Below are positions 16,595 to 25,093 of a DNA stretch of 33,215 nt, one piece after another. How positions within the stretch are numbered: the first letter of the stretch is position 1; each line of letters opens with the position of its first letter. The DNA comes from Bacteroidota bacterium (GTDB lineage: Bacteria > Bacteroidota > Bacteroidia > Chitinophagales > Chitinophagaceae): assembly GCA_018267925.1 (NCBI GenBank), contig JAFDXO010000069.1, positions 1 through 33,215 of the forward strand, read 5' to 3'. A model generated the notes under the pieces. The model had not been told where the DNA came from and searched no databases. It worked only from the letters and a program-made list of their open reading frames with translations. A program made the position numbers and the translations under genes.

Positions 16595-18595
16595 ATGGTA
16601 CGGTTTCAAAAATTCTGGCAGTTTTTTCTTGTTGGCACTTGTGTTTTTTGGTCAACCGCGGCTTGGGCACAAAATGCAGTATTCTCAGCTAATGCAAGCG
16701 CAACAAAAATCGGATTGAACGATCAATTACAGGTTGACTATCGAATTGAAAATGTTAGCAGCCTTCGCTCCATTTCAAAACCTGATTTTAAGGACTTTAT
16801 TATTGTAGGAGGACCTTTTAGTAGTCAAAGCAGCAATATTTCCATTGTCGGAAATAAAATGGTGCAATCGCAAAGCTATACACATTCTTATGTTTTGCAA
16901 CCCAAAAAAACTGGGACACTTAGTATTCCACCGGCTATTGCTAAAGATGCAAATGGAGCTACTTATGAAAGTAATGCTCTTTCCGTACAAGTGGTAAATG
17001 GCTCAATTGCTACCAGACAACAACAGTCTAACGATCCCTTTGACGATCCATTCAACGATCCCTTTGCTGCCATGATGCAACAACGCCGGCAAGCCATGCA
17101 AGCTATGCAACAGCAAAGACAACAACGGCATCAACCCCAAGAAGCTCCCATCACCGACATGAAGGATATTTACAAAAACCTTTTCATTCGCGTGTCTGTG
17201 GATAAAACAAAAGCTTATGTTGGTGAGCAAATAACAGCCAGTTATAAACTCTATGCCAGAATGCCGATGAACGTTGCTATCTCAAAATTACCCTCGCTCA
17301 ATGGGTTTTGGACTCAAGACTTTATTCTTCCCGGACAAGGTGCATTGAAACCGGAAGAAGAAGTTATAAACGGAAAAACTTATCAAGTATTTCTTTTGAA
17401 AAAATCAGCTCTTTTCCCCCAACAAACAGGCTCCCTTACGCTTGACCCCGCCGAAGCAGAAGGACAAGCCCGCATTATTACCCAATCACAACAGAAAAAC
17501 CCGTTTGGTAGCATGTTTGACGATGATCCTTTCTTTCAACAATTTGGAAGTCTGATGATGAGCGACCCATTTTTCAATAGCAATATGTTCAACACGGTGG
17601 ACTATAAAGATGTTCCGGTAAAACTCAAAAGTGAACCTGTGAAGATTAATGTATTACCATTGCCCGACAAAGAAAAACCACAAAACTTTGGTAATGCAGT
17701 TGGCAATTTTACTGTTTCAGCGTCAGTTGACAAACCCACTCTCAGCACAGATGATGCCCTAACCCTAACCGTGCGCGTAATAGGAACCGGAAATTTAAAA
17801 CTGATAGAACCACCAAAGTTTCAACTCCCCAACGGATTGAGTACTTATGATCCGGTTATTGTTGACACCATTACCGGACGAACAACTACCATTTCAGGCA
17901 CTAAAATAATCACCTATACCATTTCGCCCAACGTAGCTGGCGATTATGAAATTCCGGCTATTCCTTTTTCCTTCTATAATCCAATTTCCAATAACTATGT
18001 TTCCACACAGACTCAACCTATCAAAATACACGTTACAAAAGGGAAACATTACAATCCTTCTTTAGCTCAAAAAAGTGGATTAACCGACATTCACGACATT
18101 GATCAATCACCCCTAAACACTTCTTTAAACAGCCGAAAACCCTTGCTTTTGCGCACCGGATATTGGAGTGCCTTTGCGATTCCTACTTTGCTTTTTATAG
18201 GTTTATTAGTTTGGAAAAAACACGATGAAAATCTGTCAAAAGATTCGACAAACCTTAAAATTAAAAGAGCTAATAAAATTGCCCTTCGTCGCTTGAAAAC
18301 CGCCAAACAATTTCTGGACACCAAAAGCCATGCTCAATTTTATGAAGAAGTATCTAAAGCGATATGGTTATATCTAAGCGATAAATTAAGTATTCCGCTT
18401 TCCGAACTATCAAAAGAGAGCGCACATGAAATGCTTACAACCAAAGGAATTTCAACTGCTCTGATGACACAAACACAAGCATTAATGGAACAATGCGAAA
18501 CCGCTTTATACGCTCCCGGCTCAGGAAAAGGACAAATGGAGCAAGCCTATAAAAGTGCCATTGACTTGATTAGCAAACTAGAAGAAACCGTATAG
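16595..18595 (+). CDS. batD: BatD protein (aerotolerance-related, membrane anchored)
   Basis: 666 residues. Signal peptide 1-26 (ending AAWAQ), large periplasmic beta-sandwich part, one membrane segment (about 522-542, AFAIPTLLFIGLLVW) and a cytoplasmic helical tail. The opening block (FSANASATKIGLNDQLQVDY, IVGGPFSSQSSNISIVG, then SYVLQPKKTGTLSIPPA) is typical of BatD in Bacteroidota, a member of the Bat group linked to aerotolerance in Bacteroides. Residues about 145-157 hold the repeat NDPFDDPFNDPF, followed by a Gln/Met/Arg-rich linker (about 160-185); a second DPF-rich cluster follows near 306-330. batE starts 6 bases after the stop, so the two are one unit. The ATG at 16595 directly begins the signal peptide. 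Confidence 0.88.
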   Translation: MVRFQKFWQFFLVGTCVFWSTAAWAQNAVFSANASATKIGLNDQLQVDYRIENVSSLRSISKPDFKDFIIVGGPFSSQSSNISIVGNKMVQSQSYTHSYVLQPKKTGTLSIPPAIAKDANGATYESNALSVQVVNGSIATRQQQSNDPFDDPFNDPFAAMMQQRRQAMQAMQQQRQQRHQPQEAPITDMKDIYKNLFIRVSVDKTKAYVGEQITASYKLYARMPMNVAISKLPSLNGFWTQDFILPGQGALKPEEEVINGKTYQVFLLKKSALFPQQTGSLTLDPAEAEGQARIITQSQQKNPFGSMFDDDPFFQQFGSLMMSDPFFNSNMFNTVDYKDVPVKLKSEPVKINVLPLPDKEKPQNFGNAVGNFTVSASVDKPTLSTDDALTLTVRVIGTGNLKLIEPPKFQLPNGLSTYDPVIVDTITGRTTTISGTKIITYTISPNVAGDYEIPAIPFSFYNPISNNYVSTQTQPIKIHVTKGKHYNPSLAQKSGLTDIHDIDQSPLNTSLNSRKPLLLRTGYWSAFAIPTLLFIGLLVWKKHDENLSKDSTNLKIKRANKIALRRLKTAKQFLDTKSHAQFYEEVSKAIWLYLSDKLSIPLSELSKESAHEMLTTKGISTALMTQTQALMEQCETALYAPGSGKGQMEQAYKSAIDLISKLEETV

Positions 18596-18601
18596 TATTT
18601 C

Positions 18602-19360
18602 ATGACCCGAATTTGTATCATAGCACTCTCATTCATATTCTTTAGCTCTTCCCAAGTAGCGGCTGAGAATCATACAAATCAAACTTGGTGGCAACAAGCC
18701 AATCAACTGTATCTGCAAAAAAACTATGACAGTGCTATTATTTACTATCAAAAGATAGCTACCCATCAGCCACAAAATGCCCTTGTGTTTTTCAACTTAG
18801 GCAATGCCTATTACAAACACAATCAAATTGGCTTGGCTGTGTTAAACTACGAACGAGCCTTGCGAATTGACCCTGATTATAGTGCTGCAAAAGATAATTT
18901 AGCCCTAACTCAAAAACGTATTCCCAATCAAATTTCCGAACCTAACGATATCTTCTTTATTCGTTGGTGGAAAGACCTTACCAAAGCTACCTTAGCCAAT
19001 GTTTGGGCTATGACAGGATTTTTCTTTTTTATTATTTCTCTGGCTTTAACCGGGTTGAAAAGATGGGCTAGATTATCCATCAATTTACCCACTCAATTAC
19101 CCAAATTGCTCTTGCTTTTGTCTTTATCCACATTGGCTCTTGCTTATGTTTCGACACAACGAATGCTACAACACAACAAAGCAGTTATTCTGATTGGCGA
19201 AACACCTTTAAGAACTGAAATCAATACGACAAAAAACAGTTTACTCTTACCTGAAGGAACAGTACTTTATACAGAAAAAGAACAGGGAAATTGGGTAAAT
19301 GTAAAACTTCCTGATGGACGAACAGGATGGGTTGAAAAAAGCAGCTTAGAACACATTTAG
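18602..19360 (+). CDS. batE: BatE protein: TPR, two membrane helices and SH3-like domain
   Basis: 252 residues, presumed partner of BatD. Signal peptide 1-21; TPR region about 30-105 (YDSAIIYYQKIATHQPQ, LVFFNLGNAYYKHNQIGLAVLNYERALRIDP); two membrane segments about 133-150 and 168-187; bacterial SH3-like domain about 195-252 (LLLPEGTVLYTEKEQGNWVNV, DGRTGWVEKSSLEHI). This order of TPR, two transmembrane helices and SH3 is characteristic of BatE. It begins 6 bases after batD and ends opposite the convergent pspC-type gene. Confidence 0.88.
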   Translation: MTRICIIALSFIFFSSSQVAAENHTNQTWWQQANQLYLQKNYDSAIIYYQKIATHQPQNALVFFNLGNAYYKHNQIGLAVLNYERALRIDPDYSAAKDNLALTQKRIPNQISEPNDIFFIRWWKDLTKATLANVWAMTGFFFFIISLALTGLKRWARLSINLPTQLPKLLLLLSLSTLALAYVSTQRMLQHNKAVILIGETPLRTEINTTKNSLLLPEGTVLYTEKEQGNWVNVKLPDGRTGWVEKSSLEHI

Positions 19361-19412
19361 CGTCTTTTTTATTTCCGTATCCTTATCCAATAAGCAACCT
19401 CAACAAACACTA

Positions 19413-19646
19413 TTAAAGCCATCGTAGCGGATTTCGCCGTCTTAATCCGATAGACTCTTTTAGATTAAGCCAAAAAGCCAACACCATATAGATGATGATT
19501 GGAGATCCAAACGTGAGGAAAGAAACATAAATAAACCACAAACGAATGCGCCCGGTTGCTATACCCATGCGATCGCCTAAGGCAGAACAAACACCAAAGG
19601 CTTTCCATTCAATGAAATTCTTTAGCTCCATAAAACGATATAACAT
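19413..19646 (-). CDS. Small PspC-domain membrane protein
   Basis: About 77 residues if the ATG at 19646 (MLYRFMELKN) is used; the ATG at 19631 is an alternative and upstream codons to 19694 overlap the promoter. The body NFIEWKAFGVCSALGDRMGI is the PspC opening with GVCxxLG, followed by RIRLWFIYVSFLTFGSPIIIYMVLAFWLN, one or two tightly spaced membrane segments. A basic tail (RRRNPLRW) probably stays in the cytoplasm. In enterobacteria PspC is part of the phage-shock envelope response; small Bacteroidota versions have no defined role. Confidence 0.75.
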   Translation of the reverse strand: MLYRFMELKNFIEWKAFGVCSALGDRMGIATGRIRLWFIYVSFLTFGSPIIIYMVLAFWLNLKESIGLRRRNPLRWL

Positions 19647-19665
19647 ATAAAAGAAGTGGGTTCTT

Positions 19666-19696
19666 GTAAAAGTAAGACAGTTGTTTGTACACACAA
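19666..19696 (-). promoter_or_regulatory. Promoter of the PspC gene with an overlapping inverted repeat
   Basis: On the minus strand TTTG, a 19-base spacer, then TACTTTTA (one mismatch to TAnnTTTG), just before the likely start codons. The -33 region overlaps GTTTGT-ACAC-ACAAAC (19683-19698), a six-base inverted repeat that could be an operator. Confidence 0.45.
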
Positions 19697-19838
19697 ACTA
19701 AAATAAATCTCCAGCTAAAGAAACTTTAAATGTCACAATCGGGAAGTTTTTTTTAGTTGGGAATGGATCAGGTGAAGAAATAACACACTATCACCTTCAT
19801 ACAAAATCTCCTTTTTTAGAGAAAGAATTAGAAAACGA

Positions 19839-19870
19839 AAGGGCTGTTTCAAATACATGAAACAGCCCTT
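19839..19870 (-). terminator. Terminator of the aconitase gene
   Basis: Perfect 13-base stem AAGGGCTGTTTCA / TGAAACAGCCCTT with a six-base loop, 28 bases beyond the aconitase stop. On the minus strand it is followed by TCGTTTTCT. Confidence 0.85.
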
Positions 19871-19898
19871 CCATAATAATATCCGTTTTGAATTTCGC

Positions 19899-22169
19899 TT
19901 ATTTTTTCTGTTCAAACTCTTTGCGAATACCATTTAAGGCACCACCTTCTTTGAACCATTCAATTTGTTGGCTATTGTAAGTATGATTTAGTTTAATCGT
20001 ATCGCTGCTGCCATCTTTGTGATGCAAGACCATTGATAGGGGCTGACCCGGAGCAAAAGATGAAAGTCCGATAATGTCTAAGGTGTCATCTTCTTGCACT
20101 TTTTCGTAATCATTTTTATTATCGAAAGTAAGAGCCAACATTCCCTGCTTTTTCAAGTTGGTTTCATGAATTCGGGCAAAACTTTTCACCACAATCGCAC
20201 GCACACCAAGGTGGCGCGGTTCCATTGCCGCATGTTCGCGCGAGCTTCCTTCACCATAGTTTTCATCACCCACAACCACGCTACCGAAACCTTGTTTTTT
20301 GTATTCACGTTGAACGGCCGGCACTTCACCGTAAGTTCCATTGATTTGATTTTTCACCTTGTTTGTTTCCATATTGAACGCATTAATTGCACCAATCAAC
20401 ATGTTGTTGGAAATATTATCAAGGTGTCCTCTATATTTCAACCAAGGAACGGCCATAGAAATATGATCAGTAGTACATTTTCCGAATGCTTTGATCAACA
20501 ATTTCAGTCCTTTCAAATCTGAACCTTCCCAAGCTGGAAACGGTGCCAGAAGCTGCAATCGGTCGCTTGTTGGGCTAACGGCTACATCAACCTTAGATCC
20601 ATCCTCTGCAGGGGCTGTGTATCCTGCATCATCTACATCAAACCCAGAAGGCGGTAATTCAAAACCTTGTGGTTCTGCCAGCATGACTTCTTCGCCTTTA
20701 TCGTTAATCAATTTGTCTTTCATGGGGTTAAAAGAAAGGCGACCTGCAATAGCTAAGGCTGTTACTAATTCAGGAGAAGCTACGAAAGCATGAGTGGAGG
20801 CTAATCCATCATTTCGTTTGGCAAAATTTCGGTTGAAGGAAGTTACAATAGTGTTTTTGCGATTAGGGTCATCAATATGACGCGCCCATTGTCCGATACA
20901 AGGCCCGCAAGCATTAGCAAGAACCATTCCTCCAAGTTGAGTAAAGGTTTCTAACATGCCATCTCGGTCAATCGTGAAGCGAACCATTTCGGAACCGGGT
21001 GTGATGGTAAATTCACTTTTTGCCTTCAACCCCTTTGCCAGTGCATCTTTGGCAATAGCTTGAGAGCGGGACATATCTTCATAAGAAGAGTTGGTACAAG
21101 AACCAATCAGGGAAACCTCAACCTCATCGGGCCAGCCATGTTGTACAACGGCTTCTGCCATTTTGGAAATAGGTGTTGCTAAATCCGGCGTGAAAGGTCC
21201 ATTCAAATGAGGCTCCAGTGCATCCAAGTTGATTTCAATAACTTGGTCGTAATATTTTTCAGGAGCATCATACACTTCTTTGTCTGAGCGTAGATAGTCT
21301 TTTATTTGATCGGCTAATTGAGCAATTTCTGCACGGCTGGTAGCTTTCAAATAATGGCTCATTTTTTCATCATAAGGGAAAAGAGAGCAAGTAGCCCCTA
21401 TTTCGGCACCCATATTACAAATGGTTGCTTTTCCGGTGCAGCTCAAACTTTCGGCTCCCGGTCCAAAATATTCTACAATGGCTCCGGTACCACCTTTTAC
21501 GGTTAAGATGCCGGCAACTTTCAAAATAATATCTTTAGGTGAAGTCCAGCCATTCATTCGTCCAATTAGCTTAACACCTATTAGTTTGGGCATTTTTAGT
21601 TCCCAAGGAAGCCCTGCCATCACGTCCACTGCATCTGCACCACCCACACCGATAGCAATCATACCTAATCCGCCTGCATTGGGTGTGTGGCTATCTGTAC
21701 CTATCATCATGCCTCCCGGAAATGCGTAGTTTTCCAGTACTACTTGGTGAATGATTCCGGCTCCGGGTTTCCAGAAACCAATTCCATATTTATTTGAGAT
21801 GGAAGCCAAAAAATCATACACTTCTTTGTTCACTTCATTAGCTGTTGCCAAATCCTTTTCTGCACCTACTTTAGCTTGGATCAAATGATCGCAGTGAACA
21901 GAAGAAGGTACGGCAACACGGTTTCGCCCACAAGTCATAAACTGAAGCAGAGCCATTTGTGCTGTTGCATCTTGCATGGCTACACGATCCGGAGCAAAAT
22001 TCACATAATCTCGCCCGCGTTCAAAGGGATGAGTAGCTTGCTCATAGGTATGTGAGTAAAGGATTTTTTCTGCTTGTGTGAGCGGTCGTCCAATCAATTT
22101 ACGCGCCGCATCTACTTTTTTCGGTTTTTCCTGATAGACCTTTTGAATCAGGTCAAGATCAAATGCCAT
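19899..22169 (-). CDS. acn: Aconitate hydratase, mitochondrial type
   Basis: Converts citrate to isocitrate through cis-aconitate in the TCA cycle; [4Fe-4S] enzyme of the cytoplasm. About 756 residues. The ATG at 22169 ([11 protein letters not shown]) is chosen; nine upstream codons to a TTG at 22196 are not family-like. Cluster ligands are visible: Cys in [10 protein letters not shown] (about 355) and two in ACGPCIGQW (about 421 and 424), matching the pig mitochondrial numbering. Also [28 protein letters not shown] and the swivel-domain [14 protein letters not shown] (about 640). The single-chain mitochondrial type is separate from AcnA and AcnB. It ends in a strong terminator; the phaE-like gene lies upstream on the same strand, separated by its own hairpin. 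Confidence 0.96.
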   Translation of the reverse strand: MAFDLDLIQKVYQEKPKKVDAARKLIGRPLTQAEKILYSHTYEQATHPFERGRDYVNFAPDRVAMQDATAQMALLQFMTCGRNRVAVPSSVHCDHLIQAKVGAEKDLATANEVNKEVYDFLASISNKYGIGFWKPGAGIIHQVVLENYAFPGGMMIGTDSHTPNAGGLGMIAIGVGGADAVDVMAGLPWELKMPKLIGVKLIGRMNGWTSPKDIILKVAGILTVKGGTGAIVEYFGPGAESLSCTGKATICNMGAEIGATCSLFPYDEKMSHYLKATSRAEIAQLADQIKDYLRSDKEVYDAPEKYYDQVIEINLDALEPHLNGPFTPDLATPISKMAEAVVQHGWPDEVEVSLIGSCTNSSYEDMSRSQAIAKDALAKGLKAKSEFTITPGSEMVRFTIDRDGMLETFTQLGGMVLANACGPCIGQWARHIDDPNRKNTIVTSFNRNFAKRNDGLASTHAFVASPELVTALAIAGRLSFNPMKDKLINDKGEEVMLAEPQGFELPPSGFDVDDAGYTAPAEDGSKVDVAVSPTSDRLQLLAPFPAWEGSDLKGLKLLIKAFGKCTTDHISMAVPWLKYRGHLDNISNNMLIGAINAFNMETNKVKNQINGTYGEVPAVQREYKKQGFGSVVVGDENYGEGSSREHAAMEPRHLGVRAIVVKSFARIHETNLKKQGMLALTFDNKNDYEKVQEDDTLDIIGLSSFAPGQPLSMVLHHKDGSSDTIKLNHTYNSQQIEWFKEGGALNGIRKEFEQKK

Positions 22170-22324
22170 TGCTATTAAGTTTTTATTCTTTGACAATTAA
22201 AAGACACGCGAAATTACCCAAATTGCGAGAGAATATAAAATGGCAATGCAAGAAAGGCTTTAAAACGGGGTTGTGCCAATCATAAATAAAACAACCCATA
22301 AACTCAAACTATCACAAGTATCAA

Positions 22325-22360
22325 AAAGAAAATCCTGCAAAAATGCAGGATCTTCTTTTT
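22325..22360 (-). terminator. Terminator of the phaE-like gene
   Basis: Stem ATCCTGCA / TGCAGGAT with an AAAA loop, T-rich on both sides, about 22 bases beyond the stop codon. It separates phaE from aconitase and looks able to work in both directions. Confidence 0.8.
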
Positions 22361-22382
22361 GAACAGAAAGGATTACTTCCTT

Positions 22383-23873
22383 TTATTTCTTAGTCGAAGT
22401 GCGACGAGCAGAAGCTTTTGGTTCTTCAGAAGCATCAACTGTTTCAACTTCATTATCCATTTCCATCATTTTTTCCATTTGACGAACTTGTTTTTTCAAG
22501 TCATAAATGGTTTTATACAGCTCGTCCATTTCGCTACGGGTAGCTACGGGAACACCTACCATAAATTTTTCCAGTTGCATTTCTACATCTTTCTTAATTT
22601 TTAGTTGCATAGCGCTCACTTCTGCCATCAAATGGCTGTATTCATCGCCTTCAAATAGAGCAACGAAAGTCTTATCGCTCAAGTTCATCCACTCTTGGAA
22701 AAGAGCCATGATACTGTTGATTTCTTCGCCACTTTTCATTTTGTTCATGATATTGTCAGCAAGAGCATCCATTACCTTAGAGCCTTGTGTGTACATCATG
22801 TATTGCAACTCAGCATTTTTAATATTGTAAACAGCCATGCGATTAGCCAAGTCTTGCCATTCCATCATAGTTTTTGTATGTTGGTTGGGAGTCATCATAC
22901 GAGTGAAAGGTGCAACTGCTTCGCTCATTTGGCTATACATTTGGTTGTAGCCGCTCAGCACATTACCAAACATGTTTGAAGCATTCATTGGTGGCATTAC
23001 GTTTCCCATCATAGTGCGCATTTGCTGATAGTTTTGTGCAGCCATGTTGTTTGCTTGCTTCATACCATCTTGCATCATGGTAGCCATTTGCTGCATATAC
23101 GTGCGGCTATTTTCAGGCATAAAACCAAGATACTTATCCATCAAATCTTTGTAAGCAACGGGGTTCATCATTTGCTTATACAAATCCATGTTGAATGTTT
23201 TTTCCTGTATGCTTTTCCACAAAGGAGCCCACATTTCGTAGAACTTAGTGAAGCTTTCAGTAGCATTCATCATGTTTTTGTAAGTATCCTGGGCTGTACC
23301 ATTTTGCATATTTTCTTGCATTTTAGTCCAGTTGGTTTTCAGGATATCTTGATATTGATTGAAGATGCTAGTCCAGTTTTCGGTTGTGCTTTTATAGGCA
23401 TCCATGTTGAAGAGGTTGTTGAACTGTTGCATAGCATTCATCCACTGATTTGTGTTGTTCATGCTGCTCATCCAATTAGTCCAGTTCTGTTGCATGTTTT
23501 GCCACATTTCCATAGGGTTGTTTGTAGCACCTGTTGTTGCATTAGCTGCATTTTTAAAATAGCCAACATTCATTTCCCAAACTTGCTTTGCCCAATTGGT
23601 TTGGTTATTATACCAGTTTTGGAAAAACTCGTTCATTTGGTTCATGTTGTTGTGCATGTTGCCGCCCATGTTTGTAGTGTTTTCAGTAGCTTTAGCAAAG
23701 ATATTTTTCTGATTTTCCAACCAGTTTTTATACCACTCGCTGCTTTTTTGCACTGTCTCGTTTACGATGGCGTTGCCGTTTGTAAATTTCTTAGTGTTTT
23801 CAACCATGGTATCCACTGCTTGCTTTTGCGCATCTACCACTGTGTTCACGAAGTTGCTGTCCTGGTTTCCCAT
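22383..23873 (-). CDS. phaE: PhaE-like subunit of class III polyhydroxyalkanoate synthase
   Basis: 496 residues. In class III systems PhaE forms the synthase complex with PhaC and has no catalysis of its own, acting at the granule surface. The C-terminus carries the conserved PhaE stretch: LSDKTFVALFEGDEYSHL, then VGVPVATRSEMDELYKTIYD and a coiled-coil KKQVRQMEKMMEM. The rest is helical and strikingly rich in Met (about 60 by my count), Asn, Gln and Trp, with phrases such as SSEWYKNWLENQ. No signal peptide; the tail is basic (ARRTSTKK). Usual PhaE proteins are shorter (about 350-400), the excess being in the low-complexity middle. No phaC is in the window. A phasin or PhaM-like scaffold is the alternative. 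It diverges from phaJ. Confidence 0.75.
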   Translation of the reverse strand: MGNQDSNFVNTVVDAQKQAVDTMVENTKKFTNGNAIVNETVQKSSEWYKNWLENQKNIFAKATENTTNMGGNMHNNMNQMNEFFQNWYNNQTNWAKQVWEMNVGYFKNAANATTGATNNPMEMWQNMQQNWTNWMSSMNNTNQWMNAMQQFNNLFNMDAYKSTTENWTSIFNQYQDILKTNWTKMQENMQNGTAQDTYKNMMNATESFTKFYEMWAPLWKSIQEKTFNMDLYKQMMNPVAYKDLMDKYLGFMPENSRTYMQQMATMMQDGMKQANNMAAQNYQQMRTMMGNVMPPMNASNMFGNVLSGYNQMYSQMSEAVAPFTRMMTPNQHTKTMMEWQDLANRMAVYNIKNAELQYMMYTQGSKVMDALADNIMNKMKSGEEINSIMALFQEWMNLSDKTFVALFEGDEYSHLMAEVSAMQLKIKKDVEMQLEKFMVGVPVATRSEMDELYKTIYDLKKQVRQMEKMMEMDNEVETVDASEEPKASARRTSTKK

Positions 23874-24008
23874 TGCTATTTGTTTTATGTTGTAAATTTT
23901 TGACTTAAATTTTGTGCGATAAAAAAATCTTTCGTAGGTTCGCCACTGCTTCCATATTCAGAGGCTTTTTTCCTTCTTCTCTACTACTTCCTTTTCTCTT
24001 TCGCGGCG

Positions 24009-24016
24009 CAAAGGTA
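24009..24016 (-). promoter_or_regulatory. -7 element for the phaE-like gene
   Basis: TACCTTTG on the minus strand, an exact TAnnTTTG match, about 135 bases before the phaE ATG, which implies a leader of roughly 130 bases. A TTG lies only 14 bases upstream, inside the palindrome at 24027-24043; the spacing is shorter than usual. Confidence 0.45.
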
Positions 24017-24026
24017 TGTATTTTGC

Positions 24027-24043
24027 TTTACAATAATTGTAAA
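24027..24043. promoter_or_regulatory. Palindrome between phaE and phaJ, candidate operator
   Basis: TTTACAATAATTGTAAA: perfect eight-base arms around a single A. It sits just upstream of the phaE -7 element and 72 bases upstream of the phaJ -7-like element, so one bound regulator could affect both divergent genes. Alternatively it is a chance AT-rich palindrome. No regulator gene is adjacent. Confidence 0.4.
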
Positions 24044-24092
24044 ATTTTTTTTCACTTTAAATTACCCTTAACTTTTGGAGTATAAGAGTAAC

Positions 24093-24121
24093 TTGTTTTA
24101 GAAGAAAAATCAACTATTTTG
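24093..24121 (+). promoter_or_regulatory. Probable promoter of phaJ
   Basis: TTG, a 19-base spacer, then TATTTTG (one base shorter than TAnnTTTG), 24 bases before the ATG at 24146. Confidence 0.4.
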
Positions 24122-24145
24122 CCTTCAAAACTTAATAATAAGATC

Positions 24146-24559
24146 ATGCTAAAAATCGGCGACGAATTTCGTCACAAATTCAGTTACACCCAAGAAGACG
24201 TTGACACCTTTGCCCGTGTCAGTGGAGATACTAATCCACTTCATATTGATCCTCAGGCAGGAAAAGAAAGTATGTTTGGACGAAACATCATTCATGGTTT
24301 TTTAGGTGCCAGTGTATTCACTAAAATTTTTGGCGCACTTTGGTACGTAGATGGTCATGTGTATCTTAGTCAAACTATGAAATGGCTCAAACCCATGTTT
24401 ACCGGTATTGAATACGAAGCGGTAGTTAAAGTGAAAGAAATTTTCCCCGAAAAAAATCGTGTATTGTATGAGTGTGCCGTATATGATGTTGCTTCCGGCG
24501 ATCAAACTATTGTTGGGGAAGCTCTTTTGATGAATAAGAAACAATACGTTTGGAGCTAA
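24146..24559 (+). CDS. phaJ: MaoC-like (R)-specific enoyl-CoA hydratase, PhaJ type
   Basis: Hydrates trans-2-enoyl-CoA to (R)-3-hydroxyacyl-CoA, linking beta-oxidation to polyhydroxyalkanoate synthesis; cytoplasmic dimer in relatives. 137 residues from the ATG at 24146 (Aeromonas PhaJ is 134); the TTG at 24119 is within the promoter. The hydratase-2 motif is complete: FARVSGDTNPLHIDPQA with the Asp28-His33 pair, then FGRNIIHGFLGASVF. The second half (YLSQTMKWLKPMFTGI, EYEAVVKVKEIF) completes the hot-dog fold. It diverges from a phaE-like gene, which strengthens the storage-polymer reading; a general MaoC hydratase cannot be excluded. A strong terminator follows. Confidence 0.85.
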   Translation: MLKIGDEFRHKFSYTQEDVDTFARVSGDTNPLHIDPQAGKESMFGRNIIHGFLGASVFTKIFGALWYVDGHVYLSQTMKWLKPMFTGIEYEAVVKVKEIFPEKNRVLYECAVYDVASGDQTIVGEALLMNKKQYVWS

Positions 24560-24580
24560 GCCTTTTTTTATTTCCTTTTC

Positions 24581-24618
24581 AGTGCGCAATGTCTAAAGAT
24601 TTTTGCGCACTTTTTTTT
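24581..24618 (+). terminator. Terminator of phaJ
   Basis: Nine-base stem AGTGCGCAA / TTGCGCACT, 13-base loop, then a run of T residues, about 21 bases after the stop codon. Confidence 0.88.
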
Positions 24619-24861
24619 GACTGATTCTCTAAAATATTGTTTGCCGGCAGGTTAAACTACATTGTACATTTTCATTCGTGAGATTTAGAAAAAGTATCAA
24701 TGACCGATATAGACAAAATTGTCGAAATCAACAGCGTATCAATTGTTCAATTCGGACACAAGTTATCGTTTCGCCAAAGGAGGAAAAATAGTAAAAGCAA
24801 AGAGCAGCAAATAAAAAATGACACCCATGTTCAGTACAGGAGTGTTTTGGTTCAATAGTTG
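24619..24861. other. Short intergenic region upstream of the toxin-antitoxin pair
   Basis: AT-rich DNA between the phaJ terminator and the antitoxin promoter. It holds one 52-codon frame (24700-24858, plus; begins MTDIDKIVEINS, C-terminal half Lys/Arg/Gln-rich) that I do not recognise and that runs into the antitoxin promoter region; it may be a gene remnant or chance. No direct repeat of the tRNA-Leu end is visible here. Confidence 0.3.
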
Positions 24862-24869
24862 TAAATTTG
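24862..24869 (+). promoter_or_regulatory. -7 promoter element of the toxin-antitoxin operon
   Basis: TAAATTTG, exact TAnnTTTG match, 17 bases before the ATG at 24887. It supports that start over the upstream in-frame ATG at 24818, which would lie before the promoter. Confidence 0.55.
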
Positions 24870-24886
24870 CAGAAAACAGCGTAGCT

Positions 24887-25093
24887 ATGATAGCCATACT
24901 CAACAAGGAAGAAAAAGACATCTTGCAATTGCTGCGCTCCATGCCTGCCAAAGCTCGCAAATCCCTAATGGCAAAGCTCGAAGAAATACGCGAAGACATG
25001 GAAGATGAGAAGGACATTAAAGATGTGCGTGAACGGATGAAAGAGCCATCTATACCGTATGAAGAAGCTATGAAAAAGATAGGCTTAATGTAA
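24887..25093 (+). CDS. Antitoxin of a RelBE-like pair
   Basis: 68 residues from the ATG at 24887 (MIAILNKEEKD). The N-terminal half is helical and charged, likely for dimerisation and operator binding; the C-terminal half is a Lys/Glu-rich extended helix (KDVRERMKEPSIPYEEAMKKIGLM) ending in the IPYEE-x-KKIGL type tail that embraces RelE-family toxins. Its stop codon overlaps the toxin start (TAATG), indicating translational coupling. It neutralises the toxin and probably represses the operon (family knowledge). The exact antitoxin family is not certain. Confidence 0.78.
   Translation: MIAILNKEEKDILQLLRSMPAKARKSLMAKLEEIREDMEDEKDIKDVRERMKEPSIPYEEAMKKIGLM

Noticed and set aside
19733..19933. 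Minus-strand frame across the aconitase terminator
   Set aside because: Overlaps the aconitase 3' end and includes the terminator hairpin; no recognisable domain.
20094..20522. Plus-strand frame opposite aconitase
   Set aside because: Lies wholly within a strongly conserved gene on the other strand and has no family features.
23022..23903. Plus-strand frame of 293 codons opposite phaE
   Set aside because: It mirrors the repetitive composition of the phaE-like gene on the other strand; His/Val/Leu-rich, no domain, no promoter.
24818..24886. Extended antitoxin N-terminus from the ATG at 24818
   Set aside because: It starts before the TAnnTTTG element, and the extra 23 residues are not antitoxin-like.
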